This document shows positions 15,753 to 25,799 of a DNA stretch of 64,000 bases, in pieces. Numbering within the stretch: position 1 is the first letter of the stretch; the number at the start of each line of letters is the position of its first letter. The notes below the pieces were generated by a model, which was not told where the DNA came from, ran no database searches, and saw only the letters and a list, made by a program, of their open reading frames with translations. The DNA is from an uncultured Vicinamibacterales bacterium (GTDB taxonomy: Bacteria; Acidobacteriota; Vicinamibacteria; Vicinamibacterales; UBA8438): NCBI GenBank assembly GCA_958295905.1, contig OY282382.1, forward strand, positions 2,690,001-2,754,000, written 5' to 3'. The position numbers were made by a program, and so were the translations under genes.

Positions 15753-15858
15753 GGTATCCGGCGCGGGCGGCCCCGAGGCGCCCCAGCCGGGCGCCCTCGA
15801 CCCGTCACCTCAGGGCGCCGCCGGAGGTATCCGGCGCGGGCGGCCCCGAGGCGCCCCA
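15753..15858. repeat. 33-bp direct repeat pair in a gene-free gap
   Basis: Positions 15753-15785 and 15826-15858 are identical (start GGTATCCGGCGCGGGCGGCC), 73 bp apart. The whole interval 15500-16244 has no gene that I can support. Confidence 0.7.
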
Positions 15859-16080
15859 TCGCGTCGAAGCCCGAAAGGCCCGTTCTCCGGACCGGGAACG
15901 GGATCGGAATCGCCAATCCGGCAGCGACCGGGCGGTCGTCTCACCAATCCGACGCGCACGCCGCGGCTCGTCGTCTTTGCGGGGTCCACGGCGACTGTCG
16001 TACCATGCACGCGGTTCTCGCTCGGGGGATTCGCGAATCCGGCCCGCGGCGCGCCGCGGCAGCCTGACGAGCGCGTGGCC

Positions 16081-16195
16081 GTGCGGCCGCACGGGCGGAG
16101 CCGGAATTCCGGGTGGCAGGTGTCGGTGCTGTAGGCTGGTATCTGGAGGGCGGTGCGGCCGCACGGGCGGAGTCGGAATCCCGGGGTGGCGGAGA
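16081..16195. repeat. Direct repeat pair upstream of the HDAC-like gene
   Basis: GTGCGGCCGCACGGGCGGAG begins at 16081 and again at 16153, each followed by a CGGAAT(T/C)CCGGG-type palindrome. GTGCGGCCGCAC is itself a palindrome. Possibly a short dispersed element; it directly precedes the gene at 16245. Confidence 0.6.
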
Positions 16196-16244
16196 GATGC
16201 GGCACCCCGCCGGCGCCGGCGGATGGCGGCGGAAAGGGGCTCCC

Positions 16245-17267
16245 ATGATCCTGATCGGCGGCGACCGTTTCATCGAGCATCAGCCGCCGGCCGGCCATCC
16301 TGAGCGGCCGGCCCGCGCCGAGGTCATGGCCGCGGTGGCCCGGCGGTGGGTCGAGGCGGGCGGCGCATTGACCCCGCCGCGGGCCGCCTCCCGCGGCGAA
16401 CTGGTGCGGGTGCATCGCCCCGCGTACGTCGACCGCATCGCGGACACCGCCGGGCGGCGGCTGCGGCTCGACCCCGATACGTATACGTCGGATACGTCGT
16501 ACGAGGTGGCGCTGCTGGCGGCCGGCGCGGTGGTGGCCTCCGTCGAGGCGACCCTGGAGCAGGGGGCCCCGGCCATGGCCCTGGTTCGTCCGCCGGGCCA
16601 TCACGCAGAGGCGGATCGGGCCATGGGTTTCTGTCTGTTCAACAGCGTCGCGGTGGCGGCGGCGGCGGCGCGCGCGGCGGGGATCGAGCGGGTCGCGGTC
16701 ATCGACTACGACGTGCATCACGGGAACGGTACCCAGTGGATGTTCTACGACGATCCCGCGGTGCTGTACGTCTCGCTTCACCAGTACCCCTTCTATCCGG
16801 GGACGGGAGCGGTCGACGACGTCGGCCGCGCCGAGGGGCTCGGGCGCACCCTGAACGTGCCGCTCGAAGCCGGTGCCGGCGACGCCGACTACGACCGGGC
16901 GATGCGCGGGCTCGTCGTGCCGGTGGTCACCGCGTTCGCCCCCGATCTGATTCTGCTGTCCGCCGGCTTCGACGCCCACGCGCGTGATCCGCTGGGCGGC
17001 ATGCGGGTGTCGACCGGGGGCTACGACGCCATGACCGACCACGTCCACCGTCTCGCCGCGCGCTGTTGCCGCGGCCGGCTGGCTGCGGTCACCGAAGGCG
17101 GGTACGATCTGACCGCGCTCGAAGCCTGCCTCGATTCGACGCTGGCCCGTCTCTCCGCCGGACCGCCGGCGCCGTCGGCGGTCATCACCGGGGACACGAG
17201 CCGGGCGGACCGGGTGATTCCCGCGGTGCGGCAGGCCCTCGCCCCGTACTGGCCCGAGCTGCGCTGA
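16245..17267 (+). CDS. Histone deacetylase family protein (AcuC/HdaH-like deacetylase)
   Basis: 340 aa zinc amidohydrolase of the arginase/deacetylase fold. Diagnostic segments: RPPGHHAEADRAMGFCLFNSVAVAA with the two active-site histidines (H119, H120), the metal ligands D156 and H158 in DYDVHHGNGTQW, and the later SAGFDAHARDPLGGMRVSTGGY. Length fits the bacterial family. Start ATG16245 follows GGAAAGGGG. Likely cytoplasmic, removing acetyl groups from small polyamines or protein lysines; the true substrate is open. It is alone, between two repeat-rich gaps. Confidence 0.92.
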   Translation: MILIGGDRFIEHQPPAGHPERPARAEVMAAVARRWVEAGGALTPPRAASRGELVRVHRPAYVDRIADTAGRRLRLDPDTYTSDTSYEVALLAAGAVVASVEATLEQGAPAMALVRPPGHHAEADRAMGFCLFNSVAVAAAAARAAGIERVAVIDYDVHHGNGTQWMFYDDPAVLYVSLHQYPFYPGTGAVDDVGRAEGLGRTLNVPLEAGAGDADYDRAMRGLVVPVVTAFAPDLILLSAGFDAHARDPLGGMRVSTGGYDAMTDHVHRLAARCCRGRLAAVTEGGYDLTALEACLDSTLARLSAGPPAPSAVITGDTSRADRVIPAVRQALAPYWPELR

Positions 17268-17284
17268 CCTTCCCGCTCGAGTGA

Positions 17285-17560
17285 TCTGCACCCGGCCGGA
17301 AATCGTCGTCTCCGGCACCGCTTTCCGTCCCATCAACCCGTTTGGCGTCCCCGCCGCGCCGCGGCGCGGACTCCGGCCCGGCACCGTCGGCTTGCTGAGA
17401 GCTGAGGTGGAACCGCGCGTGGCGCCGAGACCGGCGGGGCGTCCGCGCGCAAGGCGCGGCGGGGAGCATATCGGGGTGGCAGGTATCCGCGGAACGCCGC
17501 TCCGCGGAGCAACGCAGTCCACGCGGGATGCATCGCCGGTCGAATACGGCGGGGCCTTCA
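17285..17560. repeat. Mosaic of repeat fragments before leuS
   Basis: CGGAAATCGTCGTCTCCGGC at about 17296 resembles an inverted family B core. Further on, GGATGCATCGCCGGTCGA (about 17525) recurs at about 54608. No gene is supported in 17268-17672; the leuS promoter should lie near the end of this stretch. Confidence 0.4.
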
Positions 17561-17672
17561 CCGCGGGCTGCGGGTGGTCTGCGCCGCGTCCGGCGCCGCC
17601 GGCTTGGTATAATCCGGTCGAGCAGCCCGTATCCGCACGGGTCCAACCCCCTATCCGATCAAGTTGCATACC

Positions 17673-20231
17673 GTGTCCGACTACGATCCGCAGGCCATCG
17701 AGAAGAAGTGGCAGCGGCGCTGGGCCGATGCGCGCGCCTTCGAGGCGGCCGAAGCGCCGGGGCGCCCGAAGTACTACTGCCTCGTCATGTTCGCCTATCC
17801 GTCGGGGCACGCGCACGTCGGACACGTCCGCAACTACATGATCGGGGACGTCATTGCCCGCATGAAGCGGATGCGGGGGTTCAACGTCCTGCATCCGTTC
17901 GGCTGGGACGCCTTCGGTCTTCCCGCCGAGAACGCCGCCATCAAGAACCGGTCGCACCCCGAGACCTGGACCCTCGACAACATCGCCCACATGAAGGGGC
18001 AGTTGCAGCGCCTCGGCATCAGCTATGCCTGGGATCGCGAGTTCGCGACCTGCGAGGCCGGCTACTACCGGTGGAACCAGTGGCTGTTCCTGCGGATGTT
18101 CGAGCGCGGCCTGGCCTACCGGCGCCGGTCGACGGTCAACTGGTGCCCCGGCTGCGCCACCGTGCTGGCCAACGAGCAGGTGGTCGAAGGGGGGTGCTGG
18201 CGCTGCGGATCGGGGGTCGAGGCGAGGGATCTCGAGCAGTGGTTCCTGCGCATCACCGAGTATGCCGACGGGCTGCTCGACGGCATCGAGCGGCTCGAAG
18301 AGTGGCCCGCCAAGGTGCTGACGATGCAGCGGAACTGGATTGGGCGCTCCGAGGGGGCGCTGGTCCGGTTCCCGGTCGAGTCCGCGGGGTCCGAGGCGGG
18401 GGACGCGGTCGAGATTGAGGTCTTCACGACCCGCATCGACACCATCTTCGGGGCGACGTTCGTCCTGCTGGCGCCGGAGCATCCGCTCGTGTCCCGCTTT
18501 GCCGATCAGGCGCCGGACGCGGCCGGGTTCCACCGGCAGGTGCAGCAGTTTCGGGCGCTGGACCGGACCGACCGCCTGACCGGCGCGGTCGAGAAGGAGG
18601 GCTTCGACACCGGGCGCCGGTGCATCAACCCGTTCACCGGCCGGCCCGTGCCGATCTGGGTCGCCAACTTCGTCCTGGCCGAGTACGGCACGGGGGCGGT
18701 CATGGCGGTGCCCGCCCACGACCAGCGGGACTTCGAGTTCGCGCGCAAGTACGGCCTTCCCGTCGAGGTCGTGATCCAGCCCGAGGAGGCGGCCGGCGGC
18801 GAGCCCCTCGAGGGGACGACCCTGGACGCCGCCTACGCGGGGCCGGGGGTGCTGGCGCGCTCCGGCGAGTTCACCGGGCGGTCCACCGCCGACGCCCCGG
18901 CGGAGATGGCGCGGGCGGCCGAGCGGCGCGGAATCGGGCGCCCCGCGGTGCAGTTCCGGCTCAAGGACTGGGGCATCTCGCGGCAGCGCTACTGGGGCAC
19001 GCCGATTCCCATCATCCACTGCGGCGCCTGCGGTCTGCAGCCGGTGCCGGACGAGGACCTGCCGGTCGAGCTGCCGAAGGCGGCCGAGTTCAGCGGGCGG
19101 GGCGATTCACCCCTGGCGCAGATTCCCGAGTTCGTCAATACCACCTGTCCGTCGTGCCGGGGTCCCGCGCGCCGCGAGACCGACACGATGGACACGTTCG
19201 TGGACTCGTCCTGGTACTTCTACCGCTACTGCGATCCGGCCAACGACGATCGGGCGTTCGACCCCGAAAAGGTGCGCTACTGGGGGCCGGTCGACTTCTA
19301 TATCGGCGGCGTCGAGCACGCCATCCTGCATCTGATCTACTCCCGGTTCTTCTGCCGGGTTTTCAGGGACCTTGGGATGGTCGACCACGACGAGCCGTTC
19401 ACGCGGCTGTTGACGCAGGGGATGGTGCTGCGCAACGGGGCGGTGATGTCGAAGTCGAAGGGCAACGTCGTCGACCCCGATCAGATGATCGTCCGCTACG
19501 GGGCCGACGCCCTGCGGCTCTACGAGATGTTCGTCGCGCCGCCCGAGAAGGAGATCGAGTGGACCGACTCCGGTCTGGAAGGGAGCTTCCGCTTCCTGGC
19601 CCGGGTGTGGCGCCTCGTGACCCGGGTCTCTCCCGGGCTGGCGGCCGTTCCCGGGGACGGCGTCGCGGGCGCCGTGCTCGACCCGGCGCATCGCGCCCTG
19701 CGGCGCAAGACGCACGAGACGATTCGGCGGGTCTCGGGGGACCTGGATCCCCGGGCCCATCTGAATACCGCGGTCTCCGCCCTCATGGAGCTGGTGAACG
19801 AGCTGTACGCGTTCTGCGATCGGCACGGGGTGAGGGTGGGGGCGCCCGACGCCGGGGCCGGGGCCGAGGCCCTGCCGGCGGGGACCGGCGCCGTGCTCCG
19901 GGAAGCGATCGAGGCCCTGGTCCTGATGCTCTCGCCCTTCACGCCGCACCTGTGCGAGGAGCTGTGGGGAAAGCTCGGGCGCACCGGGGGGCTCCGCGCC
20001 GCCGCGTGGCCGGAGTACGACCCGGCGGCGGCTAGAGCCGACGAGGTCGTGGTGCCGGTGCAGGTGAACGGGAAACTGCGCGCCCGTCTGACGGTCGCGG
20101 CCGACGCCGCCGAGGAGGACCTGCGGGAGGCGGCGCTGGCCGAGTCGGCGGTTCGGTCGCATACGGCCGGGCGGACCATCGTCCGGGTCGTGCTGGTGCG
20201 CGGCAAGCTCGTGAACGTCGTGGTCCGGTGA
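17673..20231 (+). CDS. leuS: Leucine--tRNA ligase
   Basis: 852 aa from GTG17673 (an in-frame TTG lies at 17664). Charges tRNA-Leu. HIGH-type motif HVGH in [16 protein letters not shown] near residue 50; zinc-knuckle Cys pairs (WCPGCATV ... CWRCG); an editing (CP1) domain with the conserved T-rich start, [27 protein letters not shown] motif as [12 protein letters not shown]; and a C-terminal anticodon-binding and ubiquitin-like domain ending [11 protein letters not shown]. Length is normal for bacterial LeuRS. Family B repeat DNA follows 30 nt after the stop. Confidence 0.98.
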   Translation: MSDYDPQAIEKKWQRRWADARAFEAAEAPGRPKYYCLVMFAYPSGHAHVGHVRNYMIGDVIARMKRMRGFNVLHPFGWDAFGLPAENAAIKNRSHPETWTLDNIAHMKGQLQRLGISYAWDREFATCEAGYYRWNQWLFLRMFERGLAYRRRSTVNWCPGCATVLANEQVVEGGCWRCGSGVEARDLEQWFLRITEYADGLLDGIERLEEWPAKVLTMQRNWIGRSEGALVRFPVESAGSEAGDAVEIEVFTTRIDTIFGATFVLLAPEHPLVSRFADQAPDAAGFHRQVQQFRALDRTDRLTGAVEKEGFDTGRRCINPFTGRPVPIWVANFVLAEYGTGAVMAVPAHDQRDFEFARKYGLPVEVVIQPEEAAGGEPLEGTTLDAAYAGPGVLARSGEFTGRSTADAPAEMARAAERRGIGRPAVQFRLKDWGISRQRYWGTPIPIIHCGACGLQPVPDEDLPVELPKAAEFSGRGDSPLAQIPEFVNTTCPSCRGPARRETDTMDTFVDSSWYFYRYCDPANDDRAFDPEKVRYWGPVDFYIGGVEHAILHLIYSRFFCRVFRDLGMVDHDEPFTRLLTQGMVLRNGAVMSKSKGNVVDPDQMIVRYGADALRLYEMFVAPPEKEIEWTDSGLEGSFRFLARVWRLVTRVSPGLAAVPGDGVAGAVLDPAHRALRRKTHETIRRVSGDLDPRAHLNTAVSALMELVNELYAFCDRHGVRVGAPDAGAGAEALPAGTGAVLREAIEALVLMLSPFTPHLCEELWGKLGRTGGLRAAAWPEYDPAAARADEVVVPVQVNGKLRARLTVAADAAEEDLREAALAESAVRSHTAGRTIVRVVLVRGKLVNVVVR

Positions 20232-20260
20232 CGACGGGTGCGGCGGGGCGGCGGGGCGGG

Positions 20261-20377
20261 AGTCTGCGCCGTAGGTAGATCGGCGCCGACCCCGTGCGGG
20301 AGGCGCCGGCTCGTCGAGATTGGCTGGGCGCCAAGCGGAGCCGTCAAGGCGACGGTTGGGGCCGGGGAGGCTGCGCA
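20261..20377. repeat. Family B repeat between leuS and lptE
   Basis: Starts AGTCTGCGCCGTAGGTAG, nearly identical to the start at 841, then GATTGGCTGGGCGCC and GGCCGGGGAGGCTGCGC. The right end supplies the GGGGAGG that serves as ribosome site for the lipoprotein gene at 20378. Confidence 0.6.
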
Positions 20378-20923
20378 ATGACGGGACGGGTGCTCTCGCG
20401 TTGTCTCGGACTGCTGGGGGTGGCGGCGCTGAGCTGCGGGTGCGGCTACGCGCTGGCGGGGCAGGGGACGTTCCTGCCCGACTACATCCAGACGATCGGC
20501 GTGCCGATGTTCGAGAACAACACCGCGGTGTTCGAAATCGAGCAGACTCTGACTCGGCAAGTGCGCACCGAGTTCATCGGACGCGGGCGATACCGGGTGA
20601 TCGCGGCCGAGACCGGCGTGGACGCCCGGCTTACCGGCACCATCTCCCGCGTGACCGTCGCCCCCGCGTCGTTCACCGCCCAGCAGCAGGCGTCACGGTA
20701 CATCTTCACGGTTCAAGCAGCGCTGGAGTTCCGTGATCTCACGACCGACGAGGTGCTCTGGGAGAACCGATCGCTCTCCTTCAGCGACGAGTACGACGTG
20801 GCCTCGGCGACCGGCGGGCCGATCGACGCGAACCGCTTCTTCGGCCAGCAGTCGAACGCCGTCCAGCGGGTGGCCCGCGATTTCGCCCGTACCGTGGTCA
20901 GCTCGATACTCGAGGCGTTCTGA
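20378..20923 (+). CDS. lptE: LptE-like LPS-assembly lipoprotein
   Basis: 181 aa. Signal with lipobox-like LSCGCGYALAG (Cys about residue 19-21), then FLPDYIQTIGVPMFENNTAVFEIEQTLTRQVRTEFIGRGRYRV, the typical start of LptE/RlpB: 'GYxLxG', 'IxxIxVPxFxNxT', 'lExxLTxxl'. It would anchor in the outer membrane and act with LptD to insert LPS. Position before holA is the common arrangement. It implies a diderm organism. The start follows repeat DNA that provides the GGGGAGG site. Confidence 0.88.
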   Translation: MTGRVLSRCLGLLGVAALSCGCGYALAGQGTFLPDYIQTIGVPMFENNTAVFEIEQTLTRQVRTEFIGRGRYRVIAAETGVDARLTGTISRVTVAPASFTAQQQASRYIFTVQAALEFRDLTTDEVLWENRSLSFSDEYDVASATGGPIDANRFFGQQSNAVQRVARDFARTVVSSILEAF

Positions 20924-20944
20924 CGGGCCGGCGGTCCACTGCCC

Positions 20945-21865
20945 ATGTCCGCCGTCACCCCCGGCGCGGCCCTGAAGCAGATCGCCGCCGGCGACTTGGC
21001 CCCGGTGTATCTCGTCCTGGGCGATGACGATATCGAGAAGGCCGAGCTCGCCGATGCGTTCGAGCAGGTCGTCGACGAGGGCCTGCGGGCGTTCAACGTA
21101 GAGCGGATCGACGGGGCGGAGGCCACGCTTCGACAGGTCGTCGCGGCCGCCGCGGCCCTGCCGATGATGGCGGCCCGTCGCATCGTCATCGTGCGCCGGG
21201 CCGAGCGCTGTCTGGCGCCCAAGCGCGAGAGCCGGGCGACCGCCGCGGACCTCGCGGCGTTCGAGGAGTATCTCGCCGATCCGTACCCGCATGCGGTTCT
21301 GGTTCTGGTGGCGGCCGGCCTCGACCGGCGGCGCCGGACCACCGCGCGCCTGCTGGAGGCGGCCACGCAGGTGACCGGCGACGTGCTGGCCTCCGTACCC
21401 GAGGCGGAGCGCTGGGTCCGGCGCCGCGTGTCGGCCGCGGGCCGGTCTATCGAGCCGGCGGCGGCGCGCTTCGTGGCGGCGCGGGCCGGACCCGATTTGC
21501 CCCGGTTGCGGGGCGAGGTCGAGCGGCTGTTGCTGTTTGTCGGCGACGAGCCGGCGGTCCGCCTGGACGACGCCAGAATGGTGGCGGGACCGGCGGCGGC
21601 CCACGACGACTGGGCGGTGGCCCGGGCGATCGAGCGGGGGCAGACGGCGTCGGCCCTGAAGGAGCTGGCCCTGATTATGGAGTCGGGTGCGGCGCCCTAC
21701 CTGGTGCTGGGACAACTGGCGTGGGTGGTGAGGACGAAGATGCCGAACCACCGCATCGCCGGGGCGGTGGAGTCTCTCTACCGCACGGACCTCGACATCA
21801 AGAGCTCCGTCGGCGACCCCCGGGTGCTCCTGGAGCGGCTCGTCCTGGAGCTCTGCGACGGGTGA
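20945..21865 (+). CDS. holA: DNA polymerase III delta subunit (clamp loader)
   Basis: 306 aa. Contains the delta signature start APVYLVLGDDDIEKAELADAF, AFNVERIDGAEA, LPMMAARRIVIVRRAE and the C-terminal collar part GRDLPRL-like (GPDLPRLRGEVERLL) plus LGQLAWVVRTK. It opens the beta sliding clamp within the clamp loader. Starts 21 nt after lptE and likely shares its transcript. It converges with rpsT, a frequent neighbour. Confidence 0.93.
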   Translation: MSAVTPGAALKQIAAGDLAPVYLVLGDDDIEKAELADAFEQVVDEGLRAFNVERIDGAEATLRQVVAAAAALPMMAARRIVIVRRAERCLAPKRESRATAADLAAFEEYLADPYPHAVLVLVAAGLDRRRRTTARLLEAATQVTGDVLASVPEAERWVRRRVSAAGRSIEPAAARFVAARAGPDLPRLRGEVERLLLFVGDEPAVRLDDARMVAGPAAAHDDWAVARAIERGQTASALKELALIMESGAAPYLVLGQLAWVVRTKMPNHRIAGAVESLYRTDLDIKSSVGDPRVLLERLVLELCDG

Positions 21866-21889
21866 CCGTTCAGACCAGGCGTCTGCCGG

Positions 21890-22156
21890 TTATTCCGCCG
21901 CCGCGGCGAGACGCCGGGCGAGCCGGGACTTGTATCGGGCGGCGGTGTTGTCGTGGATGACCCCCTTGGCGGCAATCCGGTCGATCAGCGACGCCGTGCC
22001 GCTGAGGGCCGAGCGCGCTGCGGTGACGTCGCCCTGATCGATGGACGATCGCAGGGACTTGAGGGCTCCGCGCAGCCGGGTTCGCAACGCACGGTTCCGG
22101 GCGCGCCGCACGAGATCCTGCCGGTGCGCCTTCATCGTATGCTTGTGATTGGCCAA
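21890..22156 (-). CDS. rpsT: 30S ribosomal protein S20
   Basis: 88 aa: starts with ANHKHTMKAHRQDLVRRARNRALRTRLRGALKSL and ends AARYKSRLARRLAAAAE, all typical of S20, which binds 16S rRNA helices 9 and 44. The start is TTG (22156-22154): the family begins M-A-N-x-K, no ATG or GTG is in frame at that point, and GGAAAGGAATGAG lies just upstream. A rare start on S20 is known in some bacteria and may hold expression down. Convergent with holA. Confidence 0.95.
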   Translation of the reverse strand: MANHKHTMKAHRQDLVRRARNRALRTRLRGALKSLRSSIDQGDVTAARSALSGTASLIDRIAAKGVIHDNTAARYKSRLARRLAAAAE

Positions 22157-22238
22157 GTCGTGCTCATTCCTTTCCGTTTTGAGGCGGCCGAGCCAAACAG
22201 TATAGCATCGACGGGGGACTCTGCACGTTGGGAACGGC

Positions 22239-22400
22239 AGGAGCATCCCACGCTGACGGCGCGTGACGGCTCGCCCCCCGATTCGAGGTCTTGCCGACCG
22301 GCCGGCGCCGCGTGAGACCCACGATTTCCGCCCGTCCGGAGCTCCAGGACCCGCCACGATGCTGCCTGCGCACGGCGGTGGCGGAGCGTGGGATGGTCCT
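22239..22400. mobile_element. Family A MITE, copy A2
   Basis: 162 bp, ends AGGAGCATCCCACGCT and AGCGTGGGATGGTCCT (15 of 16 paired as inverted repeats). Internal sequence matches copy A1 (568-738) with about a 9-bp length difference. Confidence 0.75.
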
Positions 22401-22590
22401 GTGGGAACGGCGCCGCATCCTGAGGCGGCGCCGAGTTCCGGCAGGGTTGGTTGGGCGGCCATCGGACCGTGAAAAAATCCCCGCGAGGTCGGGCGGCAGC
22501 GTCAGCCGAGTCCCGGCAACGGTTGGTTGGGCGGCGAATCGGTGCCGCCGGCGCCGATTTCCGGGCGAGGGGCCTGCGCGGTGGCGGTAG
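22401..22590. repeat. Family B repeat (two units) next to A2
   Basis: Two GGTTGGTTGGGCGGC cores (about 22446 and 22522), the second followed by GCCGGCGCCGATTTCCGGGC and GGGCCTGCGC. Together with A2 it fills the 460 nt between rpsT and the S4 gene, with no gene seen. Confidence 0.6.
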
Positions 22591-22619
22591 ACCGCCGACG
22601 GGACCGCAAGGTCGCGCTA

Positions 22620-23063
22620 CTACCGGTGCTTGAGCCGCCGCAGCGCGCGGCGCTCGCGCGCGTCCGGGCCTTTCGCTCCGATCGGCCGGGCCGGTGGGCC
22701 GGGGTCGCGGCCCAGGCGGCGCATCTCCCGCTCGGTTTCGGTGAGCGGCGGGGTGACGTCCTCGTACAGGGTTCTCGCGGCGGCTTTGGGAAGATGCTGC
22801 TCGGCCAGCAATCGCACGACGACGAGCTGTTTCCGGCCCCGGGGGCGGGTGATCGCCAGCCGGTCGCCGGGCTGGACCGTCCGGTGCGGCTTCGCGCGCT
22901 GGGCGTTCACGTCGACCTTGCCCCCGCGGCAGGCTCGCTGGGCTTCGGAACGGGTCTTGAACAGGCAGGCGACGTCCAGCCAGACATCGAGCCGGACCCG
23001 GCCCGGCGTCTCGTGCCGGCGGGCCGGGTCGCCGCCGCCGAGGGCGGGCGCGGGTGGGGGCAT
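22620..23063 (-). CDS. S4-domain RNA-binding protein (Hsp15/RqcP-like)
   Basis: 147 aa. The S4 domain covers about residues 22-85: RLDVWLDVACLFKTRSEAQRACRGGKVDVNAQRAKPHRTVQPGDRL is the classic S4 layout. The C-terminal tail is charged with an RR-rich end (RERRALRRLKHR). Hsp15/RqcP proteins bind stalled 50S-peptidyl-tRNA complexes. ATG23063 lies 20 nt after the alaS stop, so it is likely the last gene of recX-alaS-S4. AlaRS and RqcP-like factors both touch alanine-tailing quality control in other bacteria, so the pairing may be meaningful, but that is inference. Confidence 0.85.
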   Translation of the reverse strand: MPPPAPALGGGDPARRHETPGRVRLDVWLDVACLFKTRSEAQRACRGGKVDVNAQRAKPHRTVQPGDRLAITRPRGRKQLVVVRLLAEQHLPKAAARTLYEDVTPPLTETEREMRRLGRDPGPPARPIGAKGPDARERRALRRLKHR

Positions 23064-23083
23064 TCGGAGGTCCTCGCCGGGGT

Positions 23084-25795
23084 CTACGCGGCGGACTCCC
23101 GGCCGAGCATCCGGCTGACGACGCGCCGGCTCTCGGTCAGGAGCGCGTCTATCCGGGCCGGTTCCCGCCCCCCCGCCTCGGCGAAATCGGGGCGGCCGCC
23201 GCCCCCGCCGCCGACGATCGGCGCGATCGCCTTGACCACCTTGCCGGCGTGCACCTGGTCGGTGAGGTCCTTGCTCACCGAGACGATCAGGGCGACCTTG
23301 CCGTCGTTCTCGGAGGCGAGCAGCACCACGCCGCGCCCCAGGCGGTCGCGCAGCGTGTCGGCGAGACCGCGCAGCGCCGCCTTTTCGAGACCGGCGACCC
23401 GCCGGGCGATGAACCGGGCATCGCCGATGGACACCGCATCGTCTCGCGGCGATTCCCCGGACCCGCCGAGCGCGGTCCTCATCTTCAACTGATCGAGCTC
23501 GCGGGCGAGCCGTCTGGCCTCGGCCTGCAACCGCCTGACGGTGTCCACCGCCCGGTCTCCGGAGACCCCCAGGGCCGCGAGGACGTCGGCGGCCGCCCTG
23601 CGCTGGGTCTGCACGTGGGTGACGGCGGCCTCGCCGGTGACCGCTTCGATGCGGCGCACGCCGGCGGCGACGCCGGTCTCCTGGGTCACCGCGAACAGTC
23701 CGATGTCCCCGGTGGCCCGGCAGTGGGTGCCGCCGCACAGCTCCATGCTGACGCCCGGCACCGAGACCACCCGCACCGAGTCGCCGTACTTCTCGCCGAA
23801 CAGGGCCATGGCGCCGGCCTCGATGGCGTCCTGGGTCGCCCGGGTCTCGGTCTCCACCGGGTGGTTCGCGCAGACTCCGGCGTTGACCTCCCGTTCGATC
23901 GCGTCGAGCGTCTCGGGGCTGACCGGTCCGCCGTGGGCGAAGTCGAACCGGAGCCGGTCCGGCGCGACCAGCGAGCCCGCCTGCTTGACGTGCGCGCCGA
24001 GATGTTCGCGGAGCGCCGCGTGCAGCAGGTGGGTGGCGGTGTGATTCCGCCGGATGGCGTCCCGGCGGTTCCGGTTCACTCCCGCGGTCACCCGATCGCC
24101 CGCCCGGAGGCAGCCCCGCGTGACCTGCGCGCGATGCGCGCGCGGGGCGCCGGGGGCGATGCGCTCCACGCCGTCGACCTCGACCACCGCGGCGCCGCCT
24201 TCCGCGGTCATCTGTCCGGTGTCCGAGACCTGTCCGCCCGCTTCGAGGTAGAACGGCGTCCGATCGAGGACCACGTACCCCGACGCCCCGGTGCCGAGCG
24301 CGGCGACCGCGGTGCGCTCCTCGTCGAACATCCCCAGGACCGTCGCCCCGTCGACCCGGGTGGCCGCGTACCCCTCGAACCGGTCGGGCGCGGCCAGGAT
24401 CGACGCGCGCCCGGCGTCGGACTCGAACGTGAACCCGACCGTCTCGGCCGCCCCGAACCGCGTCTTCGCCCGCGACTGACTGCGCTGGGATTCCAGGCGC
24501 CGCTCGAATCCGCTGCGGTCGACGGTCGCCTCCCGCTCGCCGGCCAGCTCCTCGATGAAGTCCAGGGGCAGTCCGTAGGTGTCGTACAGACGAAAGATCT
24601 CCTCGCCGGTCAGCGTGCCGCCGTCGGCCCTCGAGAGCGCGGATTCGAGCCGGGGCAGGCCGTCCGTCAGGACCGCGTCGAATCGATCTTCCTCGGCTCG
24701 GACCACAGAGGTGATCGTCTCCTGCGCGGCGCGGAGCTCGGGATACGCGTCACCCATCCCGTCGGCGACGACGTCGACGAGGCGATGCAGGAACGGCCGG
24801 GTCATGCCCAGCTTCTTCCCGTGCCGCATCGCGCGGCGCATGATCTTGCGCAGCACGTAGCCGCGCCATTCGTTGGAGGGCATGACGCCGTCGGCGATCA
24901 GAAAGGTCATGGCCCGCAGATGATCGGCGACGACCCGCATCGAGACGTCGTCCGGTCCCGCCGCGCCTCCGGGCGCCAGCGGGCCGTAGACGCGTCCGGT
25001 CTGCCCGCCGATGGCGTGCAGGAGCGGGGCGAACAGGTCGGTGTCGTAGTTCGAGGCCTTCTGCTGGACGATGGCGACAATCCGCTCGAGCCCCATGCCG
25101 GTGTCGATGGACGCGGCCGGGAGCGGGGCGAGGCTGCCGCCGGCGTCGCGGTTGAACTCCATGAACACGTTGTTCCAGATCTCGACGTAGCGTTCGCAAC
25201 TGCAGTCGATCCCGCGGCACGCCGGTTCCCCGCAGGGGATGTGGTCCCCGCGGTGGTAGTGGACCTCCGAACATCGGCCGCAGGGCCCGGTGTCGCCCAT
25301 CGCCCAGAAGTTCTCCTCCAGGCCCAGCTCGACGATGCGCCGGGGCGGGACGAGGCGGCTCCAGATGGCGTGCGCCTCCTCGTCGCGGGGGATGCCCGCC
25401 CCGCCCTTGAAGACGGTGGGATGCAACCGATCCGGGGGCAGCTCCCAGACCTCGGTCAGCAGCGTCCAGGCGAACGGAATGGCGTCCTCCTTGAAGTAGT
25501 CCCCGAACGAGAAGTTCCCCAGCATCTCGAAGAAGGTGTGGTGGCGGAGGGAAGGGCCGACGTTGTCGAGATCGTTGTGCTTGCCGCTGACCCGCATGCA
25601 TTTCTGTGACGTCGCCGCCCGCTTGCAGGCGCGGCGCCCGCGGCCGAGAAAGAGGTCCTTGAACTGGTTCATGCCCGCGTTGGTGAACAGCAACGTGGGG
25701 TCGTCCGCCGGCACGAGCGACGAACTGCGGACGATCTGATGGCCCTGGCCGGCGAAGTAGTCGAGAAAGCTCCGGCGAATCGCGCTGGACGTCAT
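23084..25795 (-). CDS. alaS: Alanine--tRNA ligase
   Basis: 903 aa. N-terminal class II core (RRSFLDYFAGQGHQIVRSSSLVP; TNAGMNQFKDLFLG; GPSLRHHTFFEMLGNFSFGDYFK), editing domain with zinc ligands HTATHLLH and CGGTHC, and a C-terminal oligomerisation domain (DLTDQVHAGKVVKAIAPIVGGGGGGRPDFAEAGG). The residues CSEVHYHRGDHIPCGEPACRGIDCSC form a Cys-rich insertion. ATG25795 is 4 nt from the recX stop, so the two are translationally close. The order recX-alaS is conserved widely. Confidence 0.98.
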   Translation of the reverse strand: MTSSAIRRSFLDYFAGQGHQIVRSSSLVPADDPTLLFTNAGMNQFKDLFLGRGRRACKRAATSQKCMRVSGKHNDLDNVGPSLRHHTFFEMLGNFSFGDYFKEDAIPFAWTLLTEVWELPPDRLHPTVFKGGAGIPRDEEAHAIWSRLVPPRRIVELGLEENFWAMGDTGPCGRCSEVHYHRGDHIPCGEPACRGIDCSCERYVEIWNNVFMEFNRDAGGSLAPLPAASIDTGMGLERIVAIVQQKASNYDTDLFAPLLHAIGGQTGRVYGPLAPGGAAGPDDVSMRVVADHLRAMTFLIADGVMPSNEWRGYVLRKIMRRAMRHGKKLGMTRPFLHRLVDVVADGMGDAYPELRAAQETITSVVRAEEDRFDAVLTDGLPRLESALSRADGGTLTGEEIFRLYDTYGLPLDFIEELAGEREATVDRSGFERRLESQRSQSRAKTRFGAAETVGFTFESDAGRASILAAPDRFEGYAATRVDGATVLGMFDEERTAVAALGTGASGYVVLDRTPFYLEAGGQVSDTGQMTAEGGAAVVEVDGVERIAPGAPRAHRAQVTRGCLRAGDRVTAGVNRNRRDAIRRNHTATHLLHAALREHLGAHVKQAGSLVAPDRLRFDFAHGGPVSPETLDAIEREVNAGVCANHPVETETRATQDAIEAGAMALFGEKYGDSVRVVSVPGVSMELCGGTHCRATGDIGLFAVTQETGVAAGVRRIEAVTGEAAVTHVQTQRRAAADVLAALGVSGDRAVDTVRRLQAEARRLARELDQLKMRTALGGSGESPRDDAVSIGDARFIARRVAGLEKAALRGLADTLRDRLGRGVVLLASENDGKVALIVSVSKDLTDQVHAGKVVKAIAPIVGGGGGGRPDFAEAGGREPARIDALLTESRRVVSRMLGRESAA

Positions 25796-25799
25796 GCGG